From: Sphingomonadales bacterium
GTDB lineage: Bacteria; Bacteroidota; Bacteroidia; NS11-12g; UBA955
Assembly (NCBI GenBank): GCA_016872175.1
Contig: VHBA01000001.1
Location: 66,757 to 101,033, forward strand
DNA length: 34,277 nt
Direction of reading: 5' to 3'
In this document: in pieces, positions 1 to 7,807 of the stretch
How the letters are laid out: each line of letters starts with the position of its first letter
How positions within the stretch are numbered: position 1 is the stretch's first letter
Translations under genes and position numbers: made by a program
Notes under the pieces: generated by a model
The model's database searches: none
What the model was told of the DNA's origin: nothing
What the model saw: only the letters and a program-made list of their open reading frames with translations

Positions 1-396
1 GTTGCCAAGCCATTTCATAAATTCAATATCATCTTCTATGTGCTCAATAACATCAAGTAGCAACACTGCCCCAGCTTTTTTATCACCCAGAAATTGCTGA
101 GCATCATCCATGGTTTTGAAAACACTGATGTTGGAACCAGCACGTTTTTCCTTAAAGTAAGCCAAGTCCTCTTCGGTGAAAAGGATGTCTACCGCCACCA
201 CCTGTATTTTGGGGTATTTTTGGGATAGTTGTTCGATGAACCATGTATCTCCGCATCCTACATCCAGAAGAAAACCTCCATTTTCATTAAGTTGGTTAAG
301 TACTTTGCCTGATAGCTTGCATACTATCTCAAAACGCGCCAACTCCCAGGGGTGTCGCAGCAGGCTACTGTTTAATTTTGCTTCAACCAGATCCAT
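1..396 (-). CDS. class I SAM-dependent methyltransferase (partial, C-terminus outside window)
   Basis: This is a 132-residue N-terminal fragment that reads out of the left edge of the window. It shows the S-adenosylmethionine-binding core of a class I methyltransferase: motif I FLLDVGCGDTWF (residues 42-53), the acidic end of strand 2 at VVAVD (66-70), and motif II/post-II LLLDVIEHIED (112-122), as in the Methyltransf_11/23 families. The start ATG at 394-396 is supported by a perfect TAGATTTG promoter element ending 7 bases upstream. The substrate cannot be told, because the specificity region of such enzymes lies in the missing C-terminal part. It is transcribed divergently from the tRNA-Leu gene. 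The fold is certain; the role is unknown. Confidence 0.9.
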   Translation of the reverse strand, partial: MDLVEAKLNSSLLRHPWELARFEIVCKLSGKVLNQLNENGGFLLDVGCGDTWFIEQLSQKYPKIQVVAVDILFTEEDLAYFKEKRAGSNISVFKTMDDAQQFLGDKKAGAVLLLDVIEHIEDDIEFMKWLGN

Positions 397-403
397 TTCC
401 ACG

Positions 404-434
404 CAAATCTAACCCAAAGGACCGAAGAGGCAAG
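404..434 (-). promoter_or_regulatory. promoter of the methyltransferase gene
   Basis: On the minus strand CTTG (434-431) is followed after exactly 19 bases by TAGATTTG (411-404). This matches the Bacteroidota housekeeping sigma consensus TTTG-N19-TAnnTTTG (perfect -7, three of four at -33). The start codon follows 7 bases after the -7 element, so the 5' leader should be only a few bases. Confidence 0.7.
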
Positions 435-517
435 GGGTTAAACAGTGAAATTGATGGAATTTAAGGGTAACTGTTCCATTTGATTATTTCTGCACTGTCT
501 TTTTAAATTGTTTGTCA

Positions 518-525
518 TACCTTTG
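518..525 (+). promoter_or_regulatory. -7 promoter element of tRNA-Leu
   Basis: TACCTTTG is a perfect match to the Bacteroidota -7 consensus TAnnTTTG and ends 10 bases before the mature tRNA 5' end. No clean TTTG is seen 19 bases upstream (ACTG at 494-497 is the nearest candidate). Confidence 0.65.
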
Positions 526-535
526 CACCCGCGTT

Positions 536-621
536 GCCCGGGTGGCGGAATAGGTAGACGCGCAGGACTTAAAATCCTGTTGTCAGCAATGGCAGTACGG
601 GTTCGATTCCCGTCCCGGGCA
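536..621 (+). tRNA. tRNA-Leu (anticodon UAA)
   Basis: This is a class II tRNA of 86 bases. The acceptor strands GCCCGGG (536-542) and CCCGGGC (614-620) pair perfectly and A621 is the discriminator. The anticodon stem CAGGA/TCCTG (563-567/575-579) encloses the loop CTTAAAA with anticodon TAA at 570-572. A long variable arm follows, as expected for leucine, and the T arm ACGGG-TTCGATT-CCCGT is canonical. CCA is not encoded (ACA follows the acceptor stem), so the 3' end must be added enzymatically. Confidence 0.97.
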
Positions 622-625
622 CATT

Positions 626-656
626 AAAAGCTGTGCAAGGCGTAGCTTTTTTATTT
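626..656 (+). terminator. intrinsic terminator after tRNA-Leu
   Basis: AAAAGCTGTGC (626-636) can fold back on GCGTAGCTTTT (640-650) as an 11-bp stem with two G-U pairs and a three-base AAG loop, followed by a T-rich tail. It lies 5 bases behind the tRNA and separates it from the TPR gene. Confidence 0.75.
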
Positions 657-717
657 AGCATATCAGTTGTTTTTGAATTATTGCAGGCAGCTGATGGATT
701 GCAAGCTTTGCACAGAT

Positions 718-725
718 TAACTTTG
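718..725 (+). promoter_or_regulatory. -7 promoter element of the TPR lipoprotein gene
   Basis: TAACTTTG is a perfect TAnnTTTG element whose last base lies 4 bases before the ATG at 730. With the usual spacing from -7 element to transcription start, the mRNA would begin at or next to the start codon. Confidence 0.6.
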
Positions 726-729
726 CATA

Positions 730-1743
730 ATGTTTTTCAGAGTTTTACTTTTTGTCACCGTTGTTTTAATGGTCATTTCTTGTAAACAAGAAATCCTTGG
801 TCGTTTTATCAGTGAAACCGATACGGCTTACAGCAAGGATATCAGGGATATTTCAGCCAAAATCAATAAAGATCCTTTCAATGCAGATTTGTATTACAAA
901 CGAGGCAATACTTTTTATTACCAAAAGAAACTTGGTGATGCGATACTGGATTTTGAGACAGCTGTAAATCTTGACAGTAATAATGCTGTTTACCATTTTA
1001 AACTCGGGGAGACATGTCTTTTGCAGGATTCTGCCAATCCTATCAAAACCTTACAGCACCTGCAGAAAGCCACAATGCTAAAAAAAGATTTTTACGAAGC
1101 AGAATTTGCCTTGGCTAAACTTTATCTATACAGGCAGATGTATGAAAAAGCCATTAAATCTTTCGAAAAACTTGAAAAGCAGTCTGAATATGCCGATAAC
1201 GCCATTTTTTATAAGGGGATGGGATACAAAGAGCAAAAAGATACACTGAGGGCAATGCAGCATTTTGAGAAAGTTCTTCAGATTAATCCGCAGCACTATC
1301 ATGCTGTGATGCAGATAGCGTCTATGTATGCAAGCAGGGGAGATGATCTTGCTTTGCAGTATTATGACAGGGCGCTTGCTGTGAATGAGGCATCCGATGA
1401 AGCATGCTATGGAAAAGGTTATTTTTACCAGCAATTAGGTGATTACCCTAAAGCCTTGGGGATGTATGACAGAGCTCGTCTAATAAATCCGGCGCACAAG
1501 CTGGCACTATATAATTCTGCATTTATTGCATTGGACAACAAACAATACGAAAAATGCCGTGATTTATGTAACAACTACATTGAAATGGATGGCAATAATG
1601 CCAATTCTTTTGCCATGAGGGGAACTGCCTATGAAAAAATGGGTAATAAAAAAGCGGCACTGCAAGATTACAACGCCGCTTTAGGTATAGATCCGAAGAA
1701 TAATACTGCCTTAGCCGGCAAGCAAATCCTTACAGGGAATTAA
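730..1743 (+). CDS. TPR-repeat lipoprotein
   Basis: The product has 337 residues. The N-terminus is a lipoprotein signal peptide with a hydrophobic stretch and lipobox VISC (Cys18), so the mature protein should be anchored in the cell envelope. From about residue 50 to the end it is a run of about seven or eight tetratricopeptide repeats, recognisable by units such as AMQHFEKVLQINP, ALQYYDRALAVN, ALGMYDRARLINP and ALQDYNAALGIDP. TPR arrays act as protein-interaction scaffolds; no catalytic domain is visible and the partner is unknown. It is a single gene between the tRNA terminator and a convergent lipoprotein gene that begins on the very next base after its stop codon. Confidence 0.9.
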   Translation: MFFRVLLFVTVVLMVISCKQEILGRFISETDTAYSKDIRDISAKINKDPFNADLYYKRGNTFYYQKKLGDAILDFETAVNLDSNNAVYHFKLGETCLLQDSANPIKTLQHLQKATMLKKDFYEAEFALAKLYLYRQMYEKAIKSFEKLEKQSEYADNAIFYKGMGYKEQKDTLRAMQHFEKVLQINPQHYHAVMQIASMYASRGDDLALQYYDRALAVNEASDEACYGKGYFYQQLGDYPKALGMYDRARLINPAHKLALYNSAFIALDNKQYEKCRDLCNNYIEMDGNNANSFAMRGTAYEKMGNKKAALQDYNAALGIDPKNNTALAGKQILTGN

Positions 1744-2190
1744 TCAAGGTCTGGTGAGAACCACTTTCTGAAAATGTTGCTCTGAGCCGTTAACAATTCT
1801 CCAGAATATAAGTTGAGTATTACTTTTTGATTTTAACTCCCACTCATTTCCATCGAAAAAGGTTACAAGCGGCGAATTATCTGAAGGCATAGAATAATCT
1901 ACTTCATAGTCAGAAGGGTAGCATTTAGTTGCATTTTCTTTTACCAGGTATTTTGTGTTGCTGAAAAAGCTGTAAACGTCATCCTTCATACATGGATCCA
2001 TTTCATCTGTCCATTTGGTGTCGTTTTCGGCACTATCTGCCCAGGCGCTGAATTTCCAGTCCTGCATCATCAGGATTTGTCTTACTGTTTTACCCGAAAT
2101 GTCCGGGTAATTGGGGCCGTCTGATTTCTTGTCGCATGCTACTGCAAACATGATGATGCTTGCAGAAAGTAGGAAGATGGATTTTTTCAT
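1744..2190 (-). CDS. small lipoprotein, lipocalin-like
   Basis: The product has 148 residues with a lipoprotein signal peptide (lipobox AVAC, Cys19). The mature part has the pattern of Bacteroidota lipocalin-like lipoproteins: an early WKFSAWADS strand, a pair of cysteines around MDPCMKDD and ATKCYPSD, and a terminal beta-strand ending VVLTRP. This assignment is by resemblance only. It lies 40 bases downstream of tcdA on the same strand and may be co-transcribed, but has its own weak promoter. Its stop codon abuts that of the convergent TPR gene with no bases between them, so the two mRNAs must overlap at their 3' ends. Confidence 0.75.
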   Translation of the reverse strand: MKKSIFLLSASIIMFAVACDKKSDGPNYPDISGKTVRQILMMQDWKFSAWADSAENDTKWTDEMDPCMKDDVYSFFSNTKYLVKENATKCYPSDYEVDYSMPSDNSPLVTFFDGNEWELKSKSNTQLIFWRIVNGSEQHFQKVVLTRP

Positions 2191-2213
2191 TTCTATTTCT
2201 TGATTGTCGATTG

Positions 2214-2246
2214 CGAATATACGAAAATTTCTAAGCTTCCCTCAAA
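2214..2246 (-). promoter_or_regulatory. possible promoter of the small lipoprotein gene
   Basis: TTTG (2246-2243), 21 bases, TATATTCG (2221-2214) on the minus strand; seven of eight match TAnnTTTG. It overlaps the 3' end of tcdA and lies 23 bases before the ATG. Confidence 0.4.
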
Positions 2247-2956
2247 TCGTTAATGATTTCTGCCGCCATTCTAAGCCCGAAAAGGGCAGGCATGAATGAA
2301 ATGGTGCCGTAAAACGACTTTTTGAAATTTGAACCGTCGGTAAGTTTCAGGCTGTTTTTATGCAAGGGACCGTGATTATATACCACCTTAAAACCACGGT
2401 AAATACCATGTCGGTGCAATCTTTTTCTTACCAGTCTTGCAAACGGACAGTTGTAGGATTCGCTTACATCGCCTACTGTCACAGCTGAAGCATCCGTTTT
2501 TCCGCCTGCGCCCATACTGCTGATAAAACGCTGTTTGTTTTCTACGCAGCTTCGAATCAGATATACTTTCGGAGAAATGCTGTCAATACAGTCCATAACG
2601 TAATCATACCTGTTTTCATAGATCATGGCGGTGGTGTCTTCCGGGCGTTGGAAGGTGTCTATAATCGTCAAATTTAGTTGTGGATTAATGTCCAGCATGC
2701 GCTGTGCCATAATTGCCGCTTTCGATTTGCCGACCGTGCTGTTGAGCGCGGGTAATTGTCTGTTTTTATTGGTTACATCCACTATATCACCGTCAACTAT
2801 GGTAATGTTTCCAATGCCGGCGCGGCATACAAATTCTGCCGCATAACTGCCAACACCACCAAGTCCTACTATCAATACGCGCTTGCTATTTAGTCTTAAG
2901 AGTTGCTCTTCTCCAATCAATAACTGCGTTCTTTCCAGCCATGATAAATCAGTCAT
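2231..2956 (-). CDS. tcdA: tRNA threonylcarbamoyladenosine dehydratase (TcdA/CsdL, ThiF/E1 family)
   Basis: The product has 241 residues, typical for the family. It carries the E1/ThiF nucleotide-binding loop GLGGVGSY (31-38), the acidic pair in VDGD (54-57) and the N-K-N-R-Q signature (63-67) that contact ATP, then DCIDSISPKVYLI and FISSMGAGGKTD, which are characteristic of TcdA rather than ThiF, MoeB or HesA. The enzyme uses ATP to cyclise t6A at position 37 of ANN-decoding tRNAs to ct6A. No ubiquitin-like partner gene is nearby, as expected for TcdA. The ATG at 2954-2956 is supported by a perfect -7 element 4 bases upstream. It is divergent from the lysozyme-like gene. Confidence 0.93.
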   Translation of the reverse strand: MTDLSWLERTQLLIGEEQLLRLNSKRVLIVGLGGVGSYAAEFVCRAGIGNITIVDGDIVDVTNKNRQLPALNSTVGKSKAAIMAQRMLDINPQLNLTIIDTFQRPEDTTAMIYENRYDYVMDCIDSISPKVYLIRSCVENKQRFISSMGAGGKTDASAVTVGDVSESYNCPFARLVRKRLHRHGIYRGFKVVYNHGPLHKNSLKLTDGSNFKKSFYGTISFMPALFGLRMAAEIINDLREA

Positions 2957-2960
2957 TTGA

Positions 2961-2968
2961 CAAAGGTA
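2961..2968 (-). promoter_or_regulatory. -7 promoter element of tcdA
   Basis: On the minus strand TACCTTTG is a perfect TAnnTTTG, 4 bases before the ATG at 2956. It lies within a 38-base gap shared with the promoter of the divergent gene. Confidence 0.6.
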
Positions 2969-2982
2969 AGACGCAAATTTGC

Positions 2983-2990
2983 TATTTTTG
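2983..2990 (+). promoter_or_regulatory. -7 promoter element of the lysozyme-like gene
   Basis: TATTTTTG is a perfect TAnnTTTG ending 4 bases before the GTG start at 2995. TTTG at 2956-2959 could be a -33 element, though the spacing (23) is longer than usual. Confidence 0.55.
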
Positions 2991-2994
2991 AAAG

Positions 2995-3651
2995 GTGGGT
3001 TCGCAATCCAATAAAGGACTTGGGCTGTTTTTTACAGTAGTAATAGTATTGATATGCCTCACGCTTGTTTTTTTTCGTGGCTACTGGTGGCGAAGTTTGG
3101 CAGATGGCCCGATGGGGGAATATTTTGGCAAACAGGCCGTTATAGACAACTACGGAGATGCTTTCAAGAAACTAGGCAAGGAATTTAAAATTGCTCCCGA
3201 ATACCTGGCTGCTTTGTGTATGCTCGAATCAGGAGGTAGAAAGCCGGCAGGTTCAAGGTATGAAAAACATGTATATGCCAGGCTGCGGCTGGTTAAAATG
3301 GGTTTAAAAAGGCAATATGAGCATGTGAAGACAACTGATCTGGAAACTGCTGAGGATGAGGCATTGCAAAACCTGGCTACAAGCTGGGGGCCATTTCAAC
3401 TGATGGGATATAAGTGCCTTTTATACGATATCAAAATCAAAGATTTGCGTGAAGAAAACGGAACCTACTGGGGTGTTAAATGGATTGATGAAGCTTATGG
3501 AAAGTTTCTCAGAAAAGGGGATTACAAAAACGCTTTTCATATTCACAATACCGGCAGAACCTTTCCGGCCAGCGGAATTAGCAAAACCCATGATCCTAAC
3601 TATGTGAAAAAAGGGCTGGAGTTGATGAAATATTTCAAGAACAAATTGTAA
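2995..3651 (+). CDS. membrane-anchored lysozyme/transglycosylase-like protein
   Basis: The product has 218 residues and starts at GTG; the next in-frame ATG would remove the membrane segment. Residues 8-28 form one N-terminal transmembrane helix without a cleavage site. The rest resembles lysozyme-fold muramidases: a helix ending in LCMLESGGR with a candidate catalytic Glu78, then TSWGPFQLMGYK, the equivalent of the G-x-x-Q-h-M motif, then HNTGRTFPASGISK near the C-terminus. It would face the periplasm and cut peptidoglycan; family placement (DUF3380-like or SLT-like) is inferred from motifs. It shares a very short promoter region with divergent tcdA. Confidence 0.75.
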   Translation: MGSQSNKGLGLFFTVVIVLICLTLVFFRGYWWRSLADGPMGEYFGKQAVIDNYGDAFKKLGKEFKIAPEYLAALCMLESGGRKPAGSRYEKHVYARLRLVKMGLKRQYEHVKTTDLETAEDEALQNLATSWGPFQLMGYKCLLYDIKIKDLREENGTYWGVKWIDEAYGKFLRKGDYKNAFHIHNTGRTFPASGISKTHDPNYVKKGLELMKYFKNKL

Positions 3652-3700
3652 CGAAGAAGTAAAATCAGCTGGGTGAAATTCAAACCGCACGATTTTATCC

Positions 3701-3708
3701 GAAATTTG
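3701..3708 (+). promoter_or_regulatory. possible -7 promoter element of the subtilisin gene
   Basis: GAAATTTG matches TAnnTTTG in seven of eight positions (first base differs) and ends 5 bases before the ATG at 3714. Confidence 0.35.
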
Positions 3709-3713
3709 CTGTC

Positions 3714-5951
3714 ATGCTAAAAAAAGTAGGCCTGTCATTTTTTATGGTTCTGTTTTATATTGTTGTTTTTGCACAACAAAAAATAGAAAAGCCATTAAGT
3801 AGCGTGTTGTCCCCAATGGCGGCATTGTTTTTTGAGGAAGGTCCGGGCAGGCTGTTTCCATCTGATTATGAGGGAAAACACTGGATTACAATTCAATGGA
3901 AAACAAGAGATTGTATTATACCCAATACCGGAAGTATTTATTCAAATATACAGTTCTTAAATATTGATTATAATGAATTTAAAGATTTAATATCAAATCC
4001 TTGCATTGCGTATTGCGATGTTGCTGGCAGATTGAATTCTCCTAGATTGCTGAATGATACTGCCAGGGTTCACAGTCGTGTAAACCAGGTACACGATGGG
4101 TTGAATAATGGCTTACCGGCAGCTTTTAAGGGCAAAAATGTAATCGTAGGTATTGTGGATATTGGTTTTCAAACCAATCATCCTACGTTTTACAATGCTG
4201 ATGGAACGGTGTATAGGGTAAAAAAGTTCTGGCATCAAAACAATGGCAGTGGTGCCGCACCGAAAGGTTTTGCGTATGGTACCGAGTTTTCCATTTCCTC
4301 AACTATTCAATCGGCAAGAGACGATGATGGCACACACGGTACACATGTCGCAGGCATTTCCTCCGGATCGGGCTTTACTACTCCCCAGCAAAAATTTCGC
4401 GGCATGGCGCCGGAATCCGATCTGGTATTTGTAACTATTAAATACAGCAATGACACCCTGAAAGGAAGTGCATTGGGCGATTATGTAGTTGCCAATCCCA
4501 CCATAATTGATGCCTATAAATATGTTTTTGATTACGCTGCGGCAGTAAAAAAGCCGGCAGTAACAAACCTGAGCTGGGGTATGCATACAGGGCCACATGA
4601 TGGAACTTCTATTTTTGATAAAGCGGTGGAAACGCTCTCGGGTAGAGGAAAAATCATGGTGGGCGCCAATGGAAATGATGCAGGCAACCAGATGCATGTT
4701 ACAACTACATTGAAGGGAGATACTGCCTACACATTTGTGGTTGACAGAAACCGGAAAGATTATCCCGATGAAAGCGTATACTGCGACTTATGGGGTGCGC
4801 CGGGCGAAAATCTGGGCCTTAATATTTCTTTGTTTGATACGCTGGGAAATCTATTGATTGAGGAACCTTATGTTTTTGCTTCAGGAGCTCCGGTGGTGAA
4901 GCGCACAATCGCAAAAGGCTCTGATACTATTTCGTATGTGTTTTCTTGCCAGAAAAGCTATGTAAACAACCAAAAACCCAATATTTTGGCCCTGATTAGA
5001 TGTTCCAATTCGTCGAAATGCAGGATCAGGTTGGGAATTACCGGTAAAGGAACCATTCATGGCTGGAACAGTGGGCAGGTATACCGCTGGACCAGTGGAT
5101 CGTTTTTGGATAAAGTGAAAGGTAATGATTATTCCGGTAAATATCTTGCCGGAACAGCCTCCGGAAGCATGGGTGAAAATGGCGGTACAGGCAAGCAAAC
5201 GCTATCTGTGGGTTCCTATGTGAACCGCAATAACTGGATTGACTATACAGCTACTTATCGCGCTCAGAACTGGCTTAAAACAGGAGAAGTTTCCGTATTC
5301 AGCAGCCGGGGACCCACGGCAGATGGTCGTATGAAACCGGATATTGGTGCACCCGGTCAAATGATAGCTTCGGCAGTAAACAACAAGCAATTTGCAGGCT
5401 GGATGGGCGATTATACACTTTACCAAAGCCAGTTTAACGGTGAAACCCAATACTGGACAATGTTTAGCGGAACCAGCATGGCAGCTCCGCATGCGGCAGG
5501 TATTGTAGCATTAATGCTCGAGGCTAATCCAAGCCTGAATCTGAATGAGGTAAGGCAAATTTTGCGTGCAACAGCCATTCTTGATGATCTGACAGGCAAT
5601 GACAGCAACAATAACTTCGGATATGGACGCATCAATGCATTTGATGCGGTAAAGTTAGCTTTAAGCATGAATCATACACAAAACATAGGTTCAGTGGACA
5701 ATAAATTTATTCTATACCCCAATCCCTCCGCCGGTTTTATTTACATCAGAGCGATGGAGCCGGTTTCGCAATTGTTTAATGTGCAATTAACAGATTTGCA
5801 AGGCAGGAATGTGATGAACACATTCAGCGCGCCGTTTGGTGGTGGTACTATAAAAGCAGATATTTCCGGGCTAAGCAATGGAATTTATTTGTATACCATA
5901 ACCTGTATGGGATACAAACAAACCGGAAAGCTTATTGTGCAGCGTCCATAG
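3714..5951 (+). CDS. secreted subtilisin-like serine protease (S8) with T9SS type A sorting domain
   Basis: The product has 745 residues: signal peptide 1-21 (cut before QQK), a region of about 120 residues that may act as a propeptide, an S8 catalytic domain, and a C-terminal T9SS domain. The triad is visible: Asp149 in IVGIVDIGF, His208 in DDGTHGTHVAG, Ser588 in SGTSMAAPHAAG. The oxyanion Asn lies in MVGANGND. Between His and Ser there is an insert of about 380 residues with beta-rich character (YTFVVDRNRKDYP onward), as in other Bacteroidota S8 proteases. Residues from about 663 (FILYPNPSAG) to the end (GKLIVQRP) are the type A sorting domain, so it should be exported across the outer membrane and anchored or released. 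Its 3' end overlaps the convergent acyltransferase gene by 20 bases. Confidence 0.93.
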   Translation: MLKKVGLSFFMVLFYIVVFAQQKIEKPLSSVLSPMAALFFEEGPGRLFPSDYEGKHWITIQWKTRDCIIPNTGSIYSNIQFLNIDYNEFKDLISNPCIAYCDVAGRLNSPRLLNDTARVHSRVNQVHDGLNNGLPAAFKGKNVIVGIVDIGFQTNHPTFYNADGTVYRVKKFWHQNNGSGAAPKGFAYGTEFSISSTIQSARDDDGTHGTHVAGISSGSGFTTPQQKFRGMAPESDLVFVTIKYSNDTLKGSALGDYVVANPTIIDAYKYVFDYAAAVKKPAVTNLSWGMHTGPHDGTSIFDKAVETLSGRGKIMVGANGNDAGNQMHVTTTLKGDTAYTFVVDRNRKDYPDESVYCDLWGAPGENLGLNISLFDTLGNLLIEEPYVFASGAPVVKRTIAKGSDTISYVFSCQKSYVNNQKPNILALIRCSNSSKCRIRLGITGKGTIHGWNSGQVYRWTSGSFLDKVKGNDYSGKYLAGTASGSMGENGGTGKQTLSVGSYVNRNNWIDYTATYRAQNWLKTGEVSVFSSRGPTADGRMKPDIGAPGQMIASAVNNKQFAGWMGDYTLYQSQFNGETQYWTMFSGTSMAAPHAAGIVALMLEANPSLNLNEVRQILRATAILDDLTGNDSNNNFGYGRINAFDAVKLALSMNHTQNIGSVDNKFILYPNPSAGFIYIRAMEPVSQLFNVQLTDLQGRNVMNTFSAPFGGGTIKADISGLSNGIYLYTITCMGYKQTGKLIVQRP

Positions 5952-6885
5952 TTCCTGATATATAATCAAGGTATGATTTTATGTGCCTGTCCTTTTTGGA
6001 AGGATAGATATCCTCAATATTTACCATGATCCCGGTTTCTTCTACATCACCAAAGTGATGGTTGATGGCCGTGCCAAAAGTGCGCATACTGGGGCTGAGG
6101 TTCATGTATGAGTTGAAAAGCGGCGGGATGTTTTCGCCCAATTCCCTCACTTTCTGATTTATTAAGCGGTGGCCTTCTTTATATGGGAGTTCAGAAATTT
6201 CTGATAGAAAAGCACTACAGTCTGTTTCAGCAATTACCGGATTTGGCACTTTTACCAGCTTTTCCTTGTCAGGAAAGTAATGATGCATAAAACACAGTAT
6301 CAGGTCTCTGGCAGTTCTGTTAAAATGGGTATACATGGTAACCTTGCCAAAAAAGTATCGTATATGCGGATAGATTACCACCAGTGCACCAAGTCCGTCC
6401 CACAGATTATCCAAAGAAAATAAACCTTTTCGGTTTTCAGCGCTGGGCTGGTAATGTGGCTGTACGAAACTTCTGCCGAGTTCGATGGTGTAAGGGAAAT
6501 ATTGAGATTTAAGGGTATCGCTGAATTCAAATATTTCAGTAGTGCTTAGGTGAAATGTGCCGTCTGTTATACGGGCATTATCGCAAACCTGAAAACGATA
6601 TCCGCCCACTATTTCTTTGTCTTCAGGGTTCCATACAATCAATTGTTTGTATGGCTTGTCACCCTCATCAAATTCATCTATATCTGTTGATTTTCCGCTT
6701 CCGCCGCCAGCTTCCCGGAAACTCCATTCCCTGAGGCGGCCAACCTCTCTCATTAGAGCAGGTTTTTCATTTCCGTCAAAAATATAAATGTGGTTGCCAA
6801 TGTTATTGGTTGGCCTAATTAAAATATCTGCTGTCAGTTCTTTCAGCAGCTCTTCTTTGAGCACTTTTTCAATAATCGGCAACAT
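5932..6885 (-). CDS. glsB: GNAT-type N-acyltransferase, GlsB/OlsB-like (glycine or ornithine lipid synthesis)
   Basis: The product has 317 residues of the Acetyltransf_5/hemolysin-like GNAT family. Recognisable parts are ALMREVGRLREWSFREAGGG (46-65), the strand NPEDKEIVGGYRFQ, and ELGRSFVQPHYQ with KGLFSLDNLWDGLG. Relatives (OlsB; GlsB of Bacteroides) transfer a 3-hydroxyacyl group from acyl carrier protein to the amino group of ornithine or glycine, making lyso-amino lipids at the membrane. The gene lies 35 bases behind the PlsC-like acyltransferase, as in the glsA/glsB pair of Bacteroides. Glycine as substrate is inferred from that context and taxon; ornithine or serine remain possible. The 3' end overlaps the convergent protease gene by 20 bases. 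Confidence 0.8.
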   Translation of the reverse strand: MLPIIEKVLKEELLKELTADILIRPTNNIGNHIYIFDGNEKPALMREVGRLREWSFREAGGGSGKSTDIDEFDEGDKPYKQLIVWNPEDKEIVGGYRFQVCDNARITDGTFHLSTTEIFEFSDTLKSQYFPYTIELGRSFVQPHYQPSAENRKGLFSLDNLWDGLGALVVIYPHIRYFFGKVTMYTHFNRTARDLILCFMHHYFPDKEKLVKVPNPVIAETDCSAFLSEISELPYKEGHRLINQKVRELGENIPPLFNSYMNLSPSMRTFGTAINHHFGDVEETGIMVNIEDIYPSKKDRHIKSYLDYISGTMDAAQ

Positions 6886-6920
6886 CTTGTTTGCAAGTTT
6901 AAGAAAGAAACACCAAACGG

Positions 6921-7775
6921 CTATGAATTTTTCGCAACAAAGGTTTCAAAATCGGTAGGGTTATGCCTCAAAGTGTAGACATAATCTCTGAGTAATTGCG
7001 CCCATTGGTGCTGACTGTGTCTATTGTCAAAAACGGTATGGGGGATGGGCTGCCCAAAACGAACATGTATTTTTTTGTCTTTTTGCTTAAACATTTCATC
7101 CGCCAGGTAAAACATTTCTATATTGGCCTTTAATCCCAGGCACTTTCTGAAATTAGCCAGTTTGTAAAACCAGTTTGAATTTTGCCCTGTAACATGGGTG
7201 GGAATTATTGGTTTTTGGTATTTAATGGCCCTGCTGATGAATGCTTTGTTCCATTCAAGGTCTTTCACAACACCCTTATTACGACGTGAACATAGTCCGG
7301 CAGGGAAAATCAATACCAATCGGTCAGAGGCATATACCTCTTCAATTTTTTTTAGTTGCTCGCGTCCCTTGGTGCCGGTTTTGTTTACACCAATAAAGAC
7401 ATCATTAAACTGAGGCAGGTTTAGCAAAATATCGTTCACAATAAAACTCACATCCTGCCTTGCTCGCGCCGCCTGACACAGAATTATCATGCCATCCATT
7501 CCGCCCAGCGGATGATTGGCAGCCACGATGGCTCCACCTTCAGCAGGCAAGTACTTATGACCGTCACCATCGTGGTGTACACCAAAAGCACTTAGAATAT
7601 TGCAAGCAAAAGCAACGCCTGTAGTGGATTTTTCTTCTCGTAAAAACCCGTTTATCTCAGATTCATGAAGTGTTTTCTTTATCCACCGAAACACAAATCC
7701 GGGAATGTGTCTTGCAAGTCTTGGGTTTTTTGTCCTGAAAATCTTTTCGACATCTATCTGTACCGGCTCATTCAT
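6921..7775 (-). CDS. glsA: lysophospholipid-type O-acyltransferase, GlsA-like
   Basis: The product has 284 residues from the chosen ATG at 7775. An ATG at 7835 in the same frame would add 20 residues, but they overlap the upstream gene and look uncharacteristic. It shows LPLAT/PlsC motifs in a hemolysin-like form: AANHPLGGMDGM (86-97, His88 and Asp94), GVNKTGTKGREQL, IFPAGLCSRR in place of FPEGTRS, and PIIPTHVTG. Such enzymes esterify the hydroxyl of the N-acyl amino acid made by the GNAT partner, so with the next gene this forms a two-enzyme pathway to diacyl amino lipids. A TATCATTG element (7790-7783) could give it its own promoter. Confidence 0.82.
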   Translation of the reverse strand: MNEPVQIDVEKIFRTKNPRLARHIPGFVFRWIKKTLHESEINGFLREEKSTTGVAFACNILSAFGVHHDGDGHKYLPAEGGAIVAANHPLGGMDGMIILCQAARARQDVSFIVNDILLNLPQFNDVFIGVNKTGTKGREQLKKIEEVYASDRLVLIFPAGLCSRRNKGVVKDLEWNKAFISRAIKYQKPIIPTHVTGQNSNWFYKLANFRKCLGLKANIEMFYLADEMFKQKDKKIHVRFGQPIPHTVFDNRHSQHQWAQLLRDYVYTLRHNPTDFETFVAKNS

Positions 7776-7782
7776 CTGTTTG

Positions 7783-7790
7783 CAATGATA
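7783..7790 (-). promoter_or_regulatory. possible internal -7 element before glsA
   Basis: On the minus strand TATCATTG matches TAnnTTTG in seven of eight positions and ends 7 bases before the ATG at 7775. It would allow the acyltransferase pair to be transcribed apart from the upstream genes, but could be chance. Confidence 0.3.
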
Positions 7791-7807
7791 ATTAATAGCC
7801 TGTGATA

